From CAZCJA01 sp964499015 (lineage in GTDB: Bacteria > Elusimicrobiota > Elusimicrobia > F11), in NCBI GenBank assembly GCA_964499015.1, contig CAZCJA010000002.1:3237-67236 (forward strand): 64,000 bases of DNA, written 5' to 3'. The translations under genes were made by a program, and so were the position numbers. Below, in pieces: positions 35,985-44,228 of this stretch. The first letter of the stretch is position 1. Each line of letters starts with the position of its first letter. The notes beneath the pieces are model-generated. The model was not told the DNA's origin. It worked only from the letters and a program-made list of their open reading frames with translations, and made no database searches.

Positions 35985-36164
35985 ATGTCCGAAATCTACG
36001 TTGTTGTCAGCAAAGTGAAGAAGAAAGTGAAAGAAGCCGGATTCCGCACGGGCAAAGATTACACGGACGCTCTGTCCACCAAGATCGAGCAGATTGTTAA
36101 CGCCTCGGTTGAGAAAGTGAAAGCCGACGGCAAGAAAAAGACCTTGGGTGCAGAAGATCTCTAA
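35985..36164 (+). CDS. Bacterial one-fold histone protein
   Basis: 59 codons. AAGGAGA lies just upstream of the ATG. The protein shows the histone-fold order: short helix 1 (VVSKVKKKVKEAG), loop, long helix 2 (DYTDALSTKIEQIVNASVEKV), and loop 2 with the DNA-contact motif DGKKKTLGAEDL. Archaeal histones have RKTIKAED here; T53 and D58 keep the same five-residue spacing and the Arg is replaced by K51. Helix 3 is reduced to a few residues, as I recall for bacterial histones such as Bdellovibrio Bd0055. It is lysine-rich and probably a dimeric chromatin protein. It has its own promoter and ends six bases before ubiE. Confidence 0.82.
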   Translation: MSEIYVVVSKVKKKVKEAGFRTGKDYTDALSTKIEQIVNASVEKVKADGKKKTLGAEDL

Positions 36165-36170
36165 GAATTT

Positions 36171-36863
36171 GTGGCGACGTCTTCTCCCATCCGGGACATG
36201 TTTAATGCGCTCGTCCCGGAGTATGATCGATTTAACCGTCTAAGCAGTTTAGGACTTGATGTAACGTGGCGCCGCGCCCTCGCTGACCATTACGCGAGCG
36301 GCGCCCACGTGTTGGACGTTGGAACCGGAACCGGCGACTTGGCCCGCGAATTTTTGGGCCGGGGCATCCAGGTGACCGGTGTGGATTTTTCTGAAAGCAT
36401 GGTGCAGGCCGCCCGGCGCAAGATGTCGGGCAACGGCAACGCCCGCTTCTCGGTCGAGAGCGCGGACCGTTTGTCGTTCGGTACGGATTCGTTCGACGGC
36501 GTCGTTTCGGCGTTCGTCATCCGCAACCTGCATCACGGCGGAATCCTAAATCCATCATTAAAAGAGTTTTACCGTGTGTTGAAACCGGGGGCCGAAATGG
36601 TCCACCTGGAATTGACGCAGCCCCTGAAAGGCGTGATGCATTGGGGCTACAAGGCGTACATGACGGCCATTTTGCCGTCGATCGGCTATGCGATGTTCGG
36701 TTCCCGCTGGCCGAAGAATTACTTGAAGCAGACGATTGAAAATTTTCCGGCGCCGCTGACGCTGTGCCAATGGATGCGCTGGACGGGATTTGAAAAGGTG
36801 CGGCATTACCCCTTAAGCGGGGGAATCGCCAGCCTGTTTATCGGAGTTAAACCCAATGCTTAA
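36171..36863 (+). CDS. ubiE: Demethylmenaquinone/ubiquinone methyltransferase UbiE/MenG
   Basis: 230 residues. The family opens with FNALVPEYDRFNRLSSLGLDVTWRR, followed by the SAM-binding motif VLDVGTGTGDLAREFL and the late GFEKVRHYPLSGGIASLFIG. It methylates the quinone ring in the last steps of menaquinone or ubiquinone synthesis. The GTG start has no clear Shine-Dalgarno sequence, so expression may depend on coupling to the histone gene six bases upstream. It overlaps nuoA by eight bases, linking quinone synthesis to complex I. Confidence 0.93.
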   Translation: MATSSPIRDMFNALVPEYDRFNRLSSLGLDVTWRRALADHYASGAHVLDVGTGTGDLAREFLGRGIQVTGVDFSESMVQAARRKMSGNGNARFSVESADRLSFGTDSFDGVVSAFVIRNLHHGGILNPSLKEFYRVLKPGAEMVHLELTQPLKGVMHWGYKAYMTAILPSIGYAMFGSRWPKNYLKQTIENFPAPLTLCQWMRWTGFEKVRHYPLSGGIASLFIGVKPNA

Positions 36864-37221
36864 TTTGACGGAATACGCGGGCCTGCTGATCTACGTCCTT
36901 CTGGGCGTGGGTTTCATCTGCGGTATTTTCACGGTGTCGTGGGCGTTCCGCGAACGCTCCAACGGCGATCCGAACCGCGACAGCGTGTACGAATGCGGCA
37001 TGCCGATTTTGGGCACAACGTACGTTTCTCCGAACATCCGTTTTTACGTTTTCGCTCTTTTGTTCGTCGTGTTCGACATCGAAGCCGCCTTCATTTTGCC
37101 CTGGGCGGTGAAGTTTAAGACCCTCGGCATGGTCGCTTTTGTCGAAATGCTGATCTTCATCGCAATTTTGTTTGTTGGACTGATTTACGCGTGGCGCAAA
37201 GGCGCCCTTAAGTGGGAGTAA
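36856..37221 (+). CDS. nuoA: NADH-quinone oxidoreductase subunit A
   Basis: 121 residues with three membrane helices. It has the family motif [12 protein letters not shown] and the second-helix [12 protein letters not shown]. It is a small membrane-arm subunit at the quinone-site end of complex I. The ATG lies inside the end of ubiE. This is the first of eleven nuo genes in canonical order. Confidence 0.95.
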   Translation: MLNLTEYAGLLIYVLLGVGFICGIFTVSWAFRERSNGDPNRDSVYECGMPILGTTYVSPNIRFYVFALLFVVFDIEAAFILPWAVKFKTLGMVAFVEMLIFIAILFVGLIYAWRKGALKWE

Positions 37222-37228
37222 GGTAATA

Positions 37229-37822
37229 ATGGATACTGGCAAGAACGGCTTTGATCAACTGCAGGTGATGAAGCAGTACAAGTTCATGGGTGGGGAAGTG
37301 CTTCTCACCGGCGTGGATTATTTTATCGATTGGGCCCGCAAATCCTCCATCTGGCCGCTCACCTTCGGCCTTGCCTGCTGCGCCATTGAAATGATGGCCG
37401 CCTACGCCTCCCGTTACGATTTCGACCGCATCGGCGTCATTCCGCGCCCGACGCCGCGCCAGGCCGACCTGATGATCATCGCCGGCACCGTCGTGAAGAA
37501 GATGGCGCCCGCCGTGGAACGCTTGTACCAGCAAATGCCGGAACCGCGCTTTGTGATTTCCATGGGCGCCTGCTCCAACTGCGGCGGCCCGTATTACGAT
37601 TCTTACTCCGTGTCCAAAGGCGTGGACAAGGTCATCCCGGTCGACATCTATGTGCCGGGCTGCCCGCCTCGGCCCGAAGCCCTTTTCAGCGCCGTCGTCG
37701 CTCTTCAAAAGAAAATCGACAAATACTGGGACGGCGGCAAACGCGTGCTCAAGCCCGTTAAGCCGACCAACGAAGTCCTCCGGGAGATCAACGACGCCGC
37801 GATCATCGCACGCAAGTCCTAG
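37229..37822 (+). CDS. nuoB: NADH-quinone oxidoreductase subunit B
   Basis: 197 residues. The ligands of the terminal N2 cluster are C50, C51 ([11 protein letters not shown]), C115 (GACSNCGG) and C145 ([11 protein letters not shown]). It passes electrons to quinone at the junction of the peripheral and membrane arms. A GGAGTAAGG-type ribosome site precedes the ATG. Confidence 0.96.
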   Translation: MDTGKNGFDQLQVMKQYKFMGGEVLLTGVDYFIDWARKSSIWPLTFGLACCAIEMMAAYASRYDFDRIGVIPRPTPRQADLMIIAGTVVKKMAPAVERLYQQMPEPRFVISMGACSNCGGPYYDSYSVSKGVDKVIPVDIYVPGCPPRPEALFSAVVALQKKIDKYWDGGKRVLKPVKPTNEVLREINDAAIIARKS

Positions 37823-37825
37823 ACC

Positions 37826-38374
37826 ATGTACAACGCAGACCTCGTAAAAAAAATCGTCCAACGTTTTCCAGAAACCAGCGAAATCCCGGTTCCGGACAAG
37901 TACGTCCGCGACCCGGAACCGCAGCTGCGCATTCCCGCGGTCAAACTCCGCGAGGTGGCGAAATATTTGAAGACCGATCCGGAAACTCTTTTTGACTTGC
38001 CGATCCACATGACCGCGGTCGACTATATTAAGGACAATATTTTCGAACTGGTCTACGCGCTGTACTCGACCAAGAAAAAGCACGGCATCATCGTCAAAGT
38101 GCAGATTCCGCGCAATTCCCCGGAAGTCGACACCGTGATGGACATTTGGTCGGGCATGGACTGGCAGGAACGCGAAGTGTTCGATTTGTTCGGCATCACC
38201 TTTAAAGGGCATACCTATTTGAAACGCATCATGATGTGGGAAGGCTTCCCCGGTTATCCGCTGCGCAAAGATTACGTGCACACGACGGACAAATACGATT
38301 CCGGCCTTGAAGTCGGAACGCCGGGCCTCGACGCCAAAGGCGTACCGATGGGCCACATGGCGGAAAAGAAATGA
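37826..38374 (+). CDS. nuoC: NADH-quinone oxidoreductase subunit C
   Basis: 182 residues. The second half carries the 30-kDa-subunit signature DWQEREVFDLFGITFKGH, followed by RIMMWEGFPGYPLRKDY. It is a peripheral-arm scaffold subunit. It is separate from nuoD, not fused as in E. coli, and overlaps it by four bases. Confidence 0.95.
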   Translation: MYNADLVKKIVQRFPETSEIPVPDKYVRDPEPQLRIPAVKLREVAKYLKTDPETLFDLPIHMTAVDYIKDNIFELVYALYSTKKKHGIIVKVQIPRNSPEVDTVMDIWSGMDWQEREVFDLFGITFKGHTYLKRIMMWEGFPGYPLRKDYVHTTDKYDSGLEVGTPGLDAKGVPMGHMAEKK

Positions 38375-39534
38375 CCACGCCCACAACCCAATATCCCGTC
38401 ACCGACGGACCCGTTTTTGAAACGATGATCGAGCAGGTGGGCGACAATGAAATGTTGCTCAACCTCGGTCCGCAACATCCCTCCACCCACGGGGTTTTGC
38501 GCGTTGTGCTCAAGCTCGACGGCGAAGTGATCACCGACGCGGTGCCGGACTTGGGCTACTTGCACCGCGGCGTGGAAAAACTCGCCGAGAACCGCACCTA
38601 CCCGATGATCGTTGTTCTGTCAGACCGCGACGATTATTTGTCTGCCATGAACAACAACTGGGCGTACTGCCTGGGCGTGGAAAAACTTTTGAAAGTGGAA
38701 ATTCCGCCGCGCGCCGAATACTTGCGCATCATCTGCGGGGAACTCAACCGCATCGCGTCCCACATGGTGTTCTACGGCACCTTCGGCATTGATATCGGCG
38801 CGTTCACGCCGTTCCTTCACGCCTTCGGCCGCGACCGCGAGGAAATTCTCGACCTCTTTGAAGAAATCTGCGGCGCGCGCATCACCTACAACTACATCCG
38901 CGTCGGCGGCGTGATGCTGGACGCGCCGGAAGGCTGGGTCGGCCGCGTGAAAGCGTTCTGCGAACGCATGAAGCCGCGCCTGAAAGAATACGACGGCCTC
39001 CTCACCTACAACCCGATTTTTATGGACCGCACCATCGGCGTCGGCCATCTGCCGGCCGCCAAAGCGATCGACTTGGGCGTCACCGGCCCGATCCTGCGCG
39101 GCAGCGGCGTGTCGCTCGACTTGCGCCGCGACCACACCTATAGCCTGTACAAAGATTTTAAATTCGACGTGCCCATCGGTAAAAACGGCGACTGCTACGA
39201 CCGCTTTATGGTCCGCCGGCAGGAAATGACCGAATCCCTGCGCATCATCGAGCAGGCTTGTGACAAATTCCCCGAAGGCCCGGTGATGGGAAAAGTCGGC
39301 AAAGTGTACCGTCCCGGCGCCGGCGAAAGCTACGACCAGCTGGAAGGCCCGCGCGGTTGGCTCGGTTCCTACATCGTTTCCGACGGAACCGACCGTCCGT
39401 ACCGCTATCACATCCGGCCGCCGTCGTTCATCAATTTGCAGTCCTTGTCCGAACTCGTGCGCGGCTGGAAAGTCGCCGACGTGATCGCGATCTTGGGATC
39501 AATTGACTTTGTGTTGGGAGAAGTGGACCGATGA
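38371..39534 (+). CDS. nuoD: NADH-quinone oxidoreductase subunit D
   Basis: 387 residues of the 49-kDa subunit. Motifs are LGPQHPSTHGVLR, with the quinone-site histidine, LGYLHRGVEKLAE and the C-terminal HIRPPSFINLQSL ... DVIAILGSIDFVLGEVDR. It forms the quinone pocket with NuoB. nuoE, nuoF and nuoG do not follow; nuoH starts within its last codon. Confidence 0.96.
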   Translation: MTTPTTQYPVTDGPVFETMIEQVGDNEMLLNLGPQHPSTHGVLRVVLKLDGEVITDAVPDLGYLHRGVEKLAENRTYPMIVVLSDRDDYLSAMNNNWAYCLGVEKLLKVEIPPRAEYLRIICGELNRIASHMVFYGTFGIDIGAFTPFLHAFGRDREEILDLFEEICGARITYNYIRVGGVMLDAPEGWVGRVKAFCERMKPRLKEYDGLLTYNPIFMDRTIGVGHLPAAKAIDLGVTGPILRGSGVSLDLRRDHTYSLYKDFKFDVPIGKNGDCYDRFMVRRQEMTESLRIIEQACDKFPEGPVMGKVGKVYRPGAGESYDQLEGPRGWLGSYIVSDGTDRPYRYHIRPPSFINLQSLSELVRGWKVADVIAILGSIDFVLGEVDR

Positions 39535-40859
39535 GCGACGAAACACCCACTCCGGCTCCTACGCCCGCTCCGACTCCAGCTCCCGCGGCTGCCGCACCGG
39601 CACCCGCGGCGGCCTCGCCCTATTTCATGGGCAATCCGATCCAGACGCCGGAGAGGCTGAATAAATATTTAGGCGCCTTTGAAGCCAAAAAGCACCGCAT
39701 GAAAGCCAGCTGGCGCCGCGCGGCCATTTGGCTGGTTGGTATTTTCGCGGTGTTGATCGGCGGAGCCGCCGCCGTCGGCGAACTCCACCCGTATTTCCAG
39801 ATGGGATACAAGTTTATCGTCGACACGGTCCAGAAGAACAACCTTCCTCCTATTATTCCGGTCATTCTCTCGCTCACCATCCCCGCTTTCATCCTGATTC
39901 AGATCATCCAGACCGTGCCCGCGGTGCTGGTGTGGTGGGAACGCAAAGTGGCGGCGCACATGCAGGGCCGCTTGGGCCCGATGGACGTGGGCGGCTGGCA
40001 CGGCTGGGCGCAAACCATCGCCGACGGCATCAAACTTTTCCTGAAAGAAATCATCGAGCCGGAAGGCTTCGACAAATGGCCGTACCGCTTGGCGCCGATG
40101 ATCGTGTTCCTGCCGTCGTTCTTGTGCTTCGCGCCGCTTCCGTTCGGCGACGGCTTGGTCGCGCTCAATTTTGATATCGGACTTCTGTACGTGATGGCGA
40201 TTTCGGGCCTGTCCACGATCGGTATCTTGATGGCGGGCTGGGGTTCGGCCAATAAATTTTCCATCCTCGGCGGCCTTCGCGCCGCCGCGCAGGTCGTTTC
40301 GTTCGAAGTGCCGCGCGTTCTTTCGATCGTGCCTGTGGTGATGTGGGCGGGAACGCTGTCGCTCACCGGCATCGCCGAAACGCAGGCCACGCCGCTGTGG
40401 GGTTTCTTCCCGCGCTGGTTCATTTTCTATCCGATCGTCGGCCAAGTGGCCTTCGTGGTTTATTTGATCACCACCATCGCCGAAACCAACCGCGTGCCGT
40501 TCGACATTCCGGAAGCGGAATCCGAACTTGTGGCCGGCTTCCACACCGAATACGGCGGCATGAAATTCGCGATCTTCTTCTTGTCGGAATACGCGTACGT
40601 GTTCGTTGGTTCTTTGGTCGGCACCGTCTTGTTCCTCGGCGGCGGCGCGGCCCCGCTTCCGTTCCTCGATTTCATTCCGTCGTGGGCGTGGTACATGGCC
40701 AAAACCTTCGCGCTCATCTTCGTTTTCCTGTGGGCCCGCTGGACGTTCCCGCGCCTGCGTGTCGACCGCATCATGGATTTGTGCTGGAAGATTTTCATCC
40801 CGTGGACGCTGATTAACATCGTCCTTATGGGCTTCTTCATGCTCTGGAGAATCGGCTAA
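39531..40859 (+). CDS. nuoH: NADH-quinone oxidoreductase subunit H with Pro/Ala-rich N-terminal extension
   Basis: 442 residues, about 100 more than usual. The conserved core starts near residue 120 with VLVWWERKVAAHMQGRLGP and continues with DGIKLFLKE and RVPFDIPEAESELVAGFHTEYGG. Ahead of it lie a proline/alanine repeat (residues 5-30, PTPAPTPAP type) and an extra hydrophobic segment (about 65-85). The core is the heel subunit that seals the quinone chamber. The extension is unexplained. It overlaps its neighbours by 4 and 1 bases. Confidence 0.95.
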   Translation: MSDETPTPAPTPAPTPAPAAAAPAPAAASPYFMGNPIQTPERLNKYLGAFEAKKHRMKASWRRAAIWLVGIFAVLIGGAAAVGELHPYFQMGYKFIVDTVQKNNLPPIIPVILSLTIPAFILIQIIQTVPAVLVWWERKVAAHMQGRLGPMDVGGWHGWAQTIADGIKLFLKEIIEPEGFDKWPYRLAPMIVFLPSFLCFAPLPFGDGLVALNFDIGLLYVMAISGLSTIGILMAGWGSANKFSILGGLRAAAQVVSFEVPRVLSIVPVVMWAGTLSLTGIAETQATPLWGFFPRWFIFYPIVGQVAFVVYLITTIAETNRVPFDIPEAESELVAGFHTEYGGMKFAIFFLSEYAYVFVGSLVGTVLFLGGGAAPLPFLDFIPSWAWYMAKTFALIFVFLWARWTFPRLRVDRIMDLCWKIFIPWTLINIVLMGFFMLWRIG

Positions 40860-41392
40860 TGTTTTGGAACCTTAAAACCATCTTCCGCATCGCGTGGGCG
40901 ACGCTCAAAGGCATGTGGATCACGCTTCGCTACTACTTCACCTCGGCGCACACGTTCCAGTTCCCGCGCGAGAAGAAACCGGTGCCGGAACGCTTCCGCG
41001 GCGTGCTGTCGTTCCATCCGGAGATCTGCATCTCCTGCGAAATGTGCGTGCGCGTCTGCCCGTCCGACGTGATCTCGATGGAATGGGTGAGAAACGAAGC
41101 GACCAAGAAGAAAGATTTGATTTGGTACCAGATCGATTTCGGCAAATGCAACGTGTGCAAACTCTGCGAAGAAGTGTGCCCGACCAAGATCAAGTCGGTC
41201 CATCATTCGAACGAATACGAAGTCGTGTTCGAGAACCGCAAAGATTTCTTGGTCCGCTGGGGCCCGACCACCGACGATACCGTCGGCAAAGGCCCGGAAG
41301 CCCAGCAGTGGTACCGTTATATGCCGAGCGGGGAAAAGGTCCCGGTTCAAAAAATTGAAGAAGCCGCCACCGCGGCCAAGGGAGCAAACTAG
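40859..41392 (+). CDS. nuoI: NADH-quinone oxidoreductase subunit I (2 x [4Fe-4S])
   Basis: 177 residues. Two ferredoxin-type cluster motifs are complete: C57-x2-C60-x2-C63-x3-C67 and C97-x2-C100-x2-C103-x3-C107. It carries clusters N6a and N6b to NuoB. In complexes without NuoEFG this subunit is a likely entry site for ferredoxin electrons. An Ala/Lys-rich tail follows. The ATG overlaps the nuoH stop (TAATG). Confidence 0.96.
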   Translation: MFWNLKTIFRIAWATLKGMWITLRYYFTSAHTFQFPREKKPVPERFRGVLSFHPEICISCEMCVRVCPSDVISMEWVRNEATKKKDLIWYQIDFGKCNVCKLCEEVCPTKIKSVHHSNEYEVVFENRKDFLVRWGPTTDDTVGKGPEAQQWYRYMPSGEKVPVQKIEEAATAAKGAN

Positions 41393-41883
41393 TGGAAGCC
41401 GTCATTTTCTACGCGTTGGCCGCGATGGCCATCGTTCCGGCGATCATGGTCGTCACCGTGCGCAGCGTGTTCCACTCGGCGCTCTGGTTGATTTTGTCGC
41501 TGCTCGCCGTGGGCGGAATGTACGCGATGCTGGCCGCCGATTTTCTCTTTGCCGTGCAGCTGCTGGTGTACGCGGGCGGCATCATGGTCGTTCTTCTGTT
41601 TGTCGTTCTGTTGTCCGGCAAACCGTCCGATTGGGCCGGCGTGCAGGTGAACGATAAGGCGCTCGGCGCCGCGCTCTTCGCCATTTTCTTTGTGGTCGTG
41701 ATCATTACAACGGTCTCCAATTGGCCGATGACGGTGGTGCCGTCGGAGCCGCAGGTGACGACGGGACGGATCGGCGAACTCTTTATGTCCGGCATGCTTT
41801 TGCCTCTTGAAATCATTTCACTGGTCTTGGTGGCGGCCCTGGTCGGGGCCATTTTCTTCTCCTCCAAGAAGATTTCGTCATGA
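41392..41883 (+). CDS. nuoJ: NADH-quinone oxidoreductase subunit J
   Basis: 163 residues, five membrane helices. The N-terminal VRSVFHSALWLILSLLAVGGMY and FAVQLLVYAGGIMVVLLFVVLL are typical, the latter containing the pi-bulge helix. The start is GTG overlapping the nuoI stop by one base, and the end overlaps nuoK (ATGA). Confidence 0.93.
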   Translation: MEAVIFYALAAMAIVPAIMVVTVRSVFHSALWLILSLLAVGGMYAMLAADFLFAVQLLVYAGGIMVVLLFVVLLSGKPSDWAGVQVNDKALGAALFAIFFVVVIITTVSNWPMTVVPSEPQVTTGRIGELFMSGMLLPLEIISLVLVAALVGAIFFSSKKISS

Positions 41884-42191
41884 ACATCGGCCCGCATCAT
41901 TTTTTGATTGTCAGCGCGGTTTTGTTCGCCATCGGCCTTTACGGCGTGCTGGCGCGGCGCAACATGGTCGGTGTGCTGATGTCGATCGAACTGCTTTTTA
42001 ACGCCGCCGCGCTCAACTTCGTGGCGTTCAACCGCGCGCTGTACCCCGACCAAGTGTGGGGGCACGGTTTCGCGGTGTTCATCATCGCGCTGGCCGCCGC
42101 CGAAGCGGTGGTGGGACTGGCTCTCGTGCTCGCGATTTATCGCGGATCAAAAACGGTTTTGACGGAAAAACTCAACATTCTTAAAGGATAA
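41880..42191 (+). CDS. nuoK: NADH-quinone oxidoreductase subunit K
   Basis: 103 residues, three membrane helices. NMVGVLMSIELLFNAAALNFV includes the conserved membrane glutamate, and FIIALAAAEAVVGLALVLAIYR the second. It is an antiporter-like (MrpC-related) proton-path subunit. Confidence 0.95.
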   Translation: MNIGPHHFLIVSAVLFAIGLYGVLARRNMVGVLMSIELLFNAAALNFVAFNRALYPDQVWGHGFAVFIIALAAAEAVVGLALVLAIYRGSKTVLTEKLNILKG

Positions 42192-42194
42192 CAC

Positions 42195-44207
42195 GTGGAC
42201 TTAAGCCTCTTTCAAAACGCCTACTGGATCGTTCTCGCGCCGCTGATCGCGTTCGCGGTTATTATTTTCTTCCGCAAGTGGATCGGCATGGACGGCGCCT
42301 GGGTGGGCGTGGCGGCGTTGCTTTACGGCTTTATCCATTCGCTGTTGATTTGGATCGCGGTGTACAAGCACGGGGAAGAACTTCCCGGCGTCGGTTTGCA
42401 GGGCCGCTTCTTTGAGTCCGCGTTTTCCTGGTTCACCGCCGGCAATTTCACCTTCCAGCTCGGCCTGCTCATCGACGGCCTTTCCGCGACGATGCTCGTC
42501 GTTGTGACGCTGGTCGCGCTCCTCGTTCAGATCTATTCGATTTCCTACATGCACGGCCACGCGCGCTACGGCCGCTACTTCGCTTACGTCAATTTGTTCA
42601 CGTTCTCGATGCTGGTGCTGGTCGTCGCCAACAACCTGCTCCAGTTCTTCATGGGGTGGGAATTGGTCGGTCTGTGCTCGTACCTGCTCATCAGCTTTGA
42701 TTTCGAACGCGACGCCGCCGCGTACGCCGGCCGCAAAGCGTTCATCACCACCAAAGTGGGCGACCTGGGCCTTTATCTTGGCCTGCTTCTGGTCTTTAAT
42801 TATCTCGGCAGCTTCAACATTCCGAACCTTCATCAGAACCTGACGTCTTTGGGGTCGGCCTATCCGGTGTGGGTGCTGGCCGCCATTCCGATCTTGTTGT
42901 TCTTGGGCGCGATGGGCAAATCGGCCCAGTTTCCGCTGCATGTCTGGCTTCCGGACGCGATGGAAGGCCCGACGCCGGCCTCGGCCCTCATCCATGCCGC
43001 GACGATGGTGGCCGCGGGCGTGTATTTGGTCGCGCGCGTGTTCTTCATGTTTGAAGCGGCTCCCATTTCGATGGACGTTGTCGCCTGGGTGGGCGTGATC
43101 ACCGCGGTGTTCGCGGCGAGCATGGGCCTGGTTTCGCGCGACATTAAGCGCGTGCTCGCGTTTTCCACCGTCTCTCAGCTCGGTTTCATGATGGCGGCCT
43201 TGGGCTGCGGCGGTTACGCGGCCGGTATGTTCCATTTGACCACGCACGCGGCGTTTAAAGCGCTGCTCTTCTTGTGCGCCGGTTCCGTGATCCACGCGGT
43301 GCACACCAACGACATGTGGCAGATGGGCGGCCTGCGCACGAAAATGCCGATCACCGCGCTTTGCTATTTCATCGCCACGCTCGCCATCGCGGGCTGCTGG
43401 CCGTTCGCCGGTTTCTATTCCAAAGAAGAAGTCTTGGCGGCCGCGTACAATCACAACATCCTTATTTTCGTCTTGCTCGCCATCGCGGCGCTGATGACCT
43501 CGTTTTACATGTTCAGAAGCCTTTTCCTCACGTTCGCCGGCAATCCGCGGGACAAAGAGAAGTTCCATCACGCGCACGAGTCGCCGATCACGATGACCGG
43601 CCCGCTCATGATTCTCGCGGCGCTGTCCGTCGGCCTCGGCTTCTTCTTGTGGTACAACGGAAACCTGGGGCACTGGATCTCGTGGGGCGCCGCGCACGCT
43701 GCGGAGGCCGCCGGACACGGTGACGGCCATCACGATGCCGCCCACAAAATCATTCTTCTAACGTCGCTGTTTGTTTTCGGCGCGGGGCTCTTGGGCGCGA
43801 TGTTCATCTACTTGACCAAACCGAGCAAGGACGATTTCTTGGCCGCGAAACTCGCGCCCATCCATAAGCTGCTCACGAACCGCTACTACATCGACGAAAT
43901 CTATTTGTTCTTTATCGCCCGCGTTTATCATCCGCTGGCGCGCCTGTCCGCCAAAGTCGACTATGATTTCTTGGACCAGAAAGGCGTCGACGGCGTGGGG
44001 CTTTCCGGGAAGGCGTTCGGCTGGCTGAGCAGCCTTCTTGACGACAAATTTGTGGATCGGGTGCTGGTGGACGGCAATGGCGTCATCGCGAGCGCGCTCG
44101 GCAAAGGCGTTCGCCGCTTGCAATCGGGTTTGGCGCAAAGCTATCTGTTCTGGATGGCGATCGGCCTCGTGTCCATGTTTATATGGGTTTCATCCCATTA
44201 CAAATAA
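42195..44207 (+). CDS. nuoL: NADH-quinone oxidoreductase subunit L
   Basis: 670 residues, the largest antiporter-like proton-pumping subunit. Conserved stretches include GWELVGLCSYLLI, FLGAMGKSAQFPLHVWLPDAMEGPTPASALIHAATMV and VSRDIKRVLAFSTVSQLG. The C-terminal lateral helix region (about residues 550-670) is present. A His-rich segment (AGHGDGHHDAAH, near 510) lies in a loop. GTG start after AAAGGATAA. Confidence 0.96.
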   Translation: MDLSLFQNAYWIVLAPLIAFAVIIFFRKWIGMDGAWVGVAALLYGFIHSLLIWIAVYKHGEELPGVGLQGRFFESAFSWFTAGNFTFQLGLLIDGLSATMLVVVTLVALLVQIYSISYMHGHARYGRYFAYVNLFTFSMLVLVVANNLLQFFMGWELVGLCSYLLISFDFERDAAAYAGRKAFITTKVGDLGLYLGLLLVFNYLGSFNIPNLHQNLTSLGSAYPVWVLAAIPILLFLGAMGKSAQFPLHVWLPDAMEGPTPASALIHAATMVAAGVYLVARVFFMFEAAPISMDVVAWVGVITAVFAASMGLVSRDIKRVLAFSTVSQLGFMMAALGCGGYAAGMFHLTTHAAFKALLFLCAGSVIHAVHTNDMWQMGGLRTKMPITALCYFIATLAIAGCWPFAGFYSKEEVLAAAYNHNILIFVLLAIAALMTSFYMFRSLFLTFAGNPRDKEKFHHAHESPITMTGPLMILAALSVGLGFFLWYNGNLGHWISWGAAHAAEAAGHGDGHHDAAHKIILLTSLFVFGAGLLGAMFIYLTKPSKDDFLAAKLAPIHKLLTNRYYIDEIYLFFIARVYHPLARLSAKVDYDFLDQKGVDGVGLSGKAFGWLSSLLDDKFVDRVLVDGNGVIASALGKGVRRLQSGLAQSYLFWMAIGLVSMFIWVSSHYK

Positions 44208-44228
44208 GAAGGAAAAAAGGAGTCGGCT

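Noticed and set aside
39540..39615. Repeated CTCCGGCTCC-like units as a possible CRISPR or repeat array
   Set aside because: These are in-frame Pro/Ala/Thr codons of the nuoH N-terminal extension; there are no spacers.
42201..43745. 514-residue ORF on the minus strand across nuoL
   Set aside because: It is an antisense shadow of a long hydrophobic gene; the composition (Arg, His, Glu, Gln rich) is typical of this artefact.
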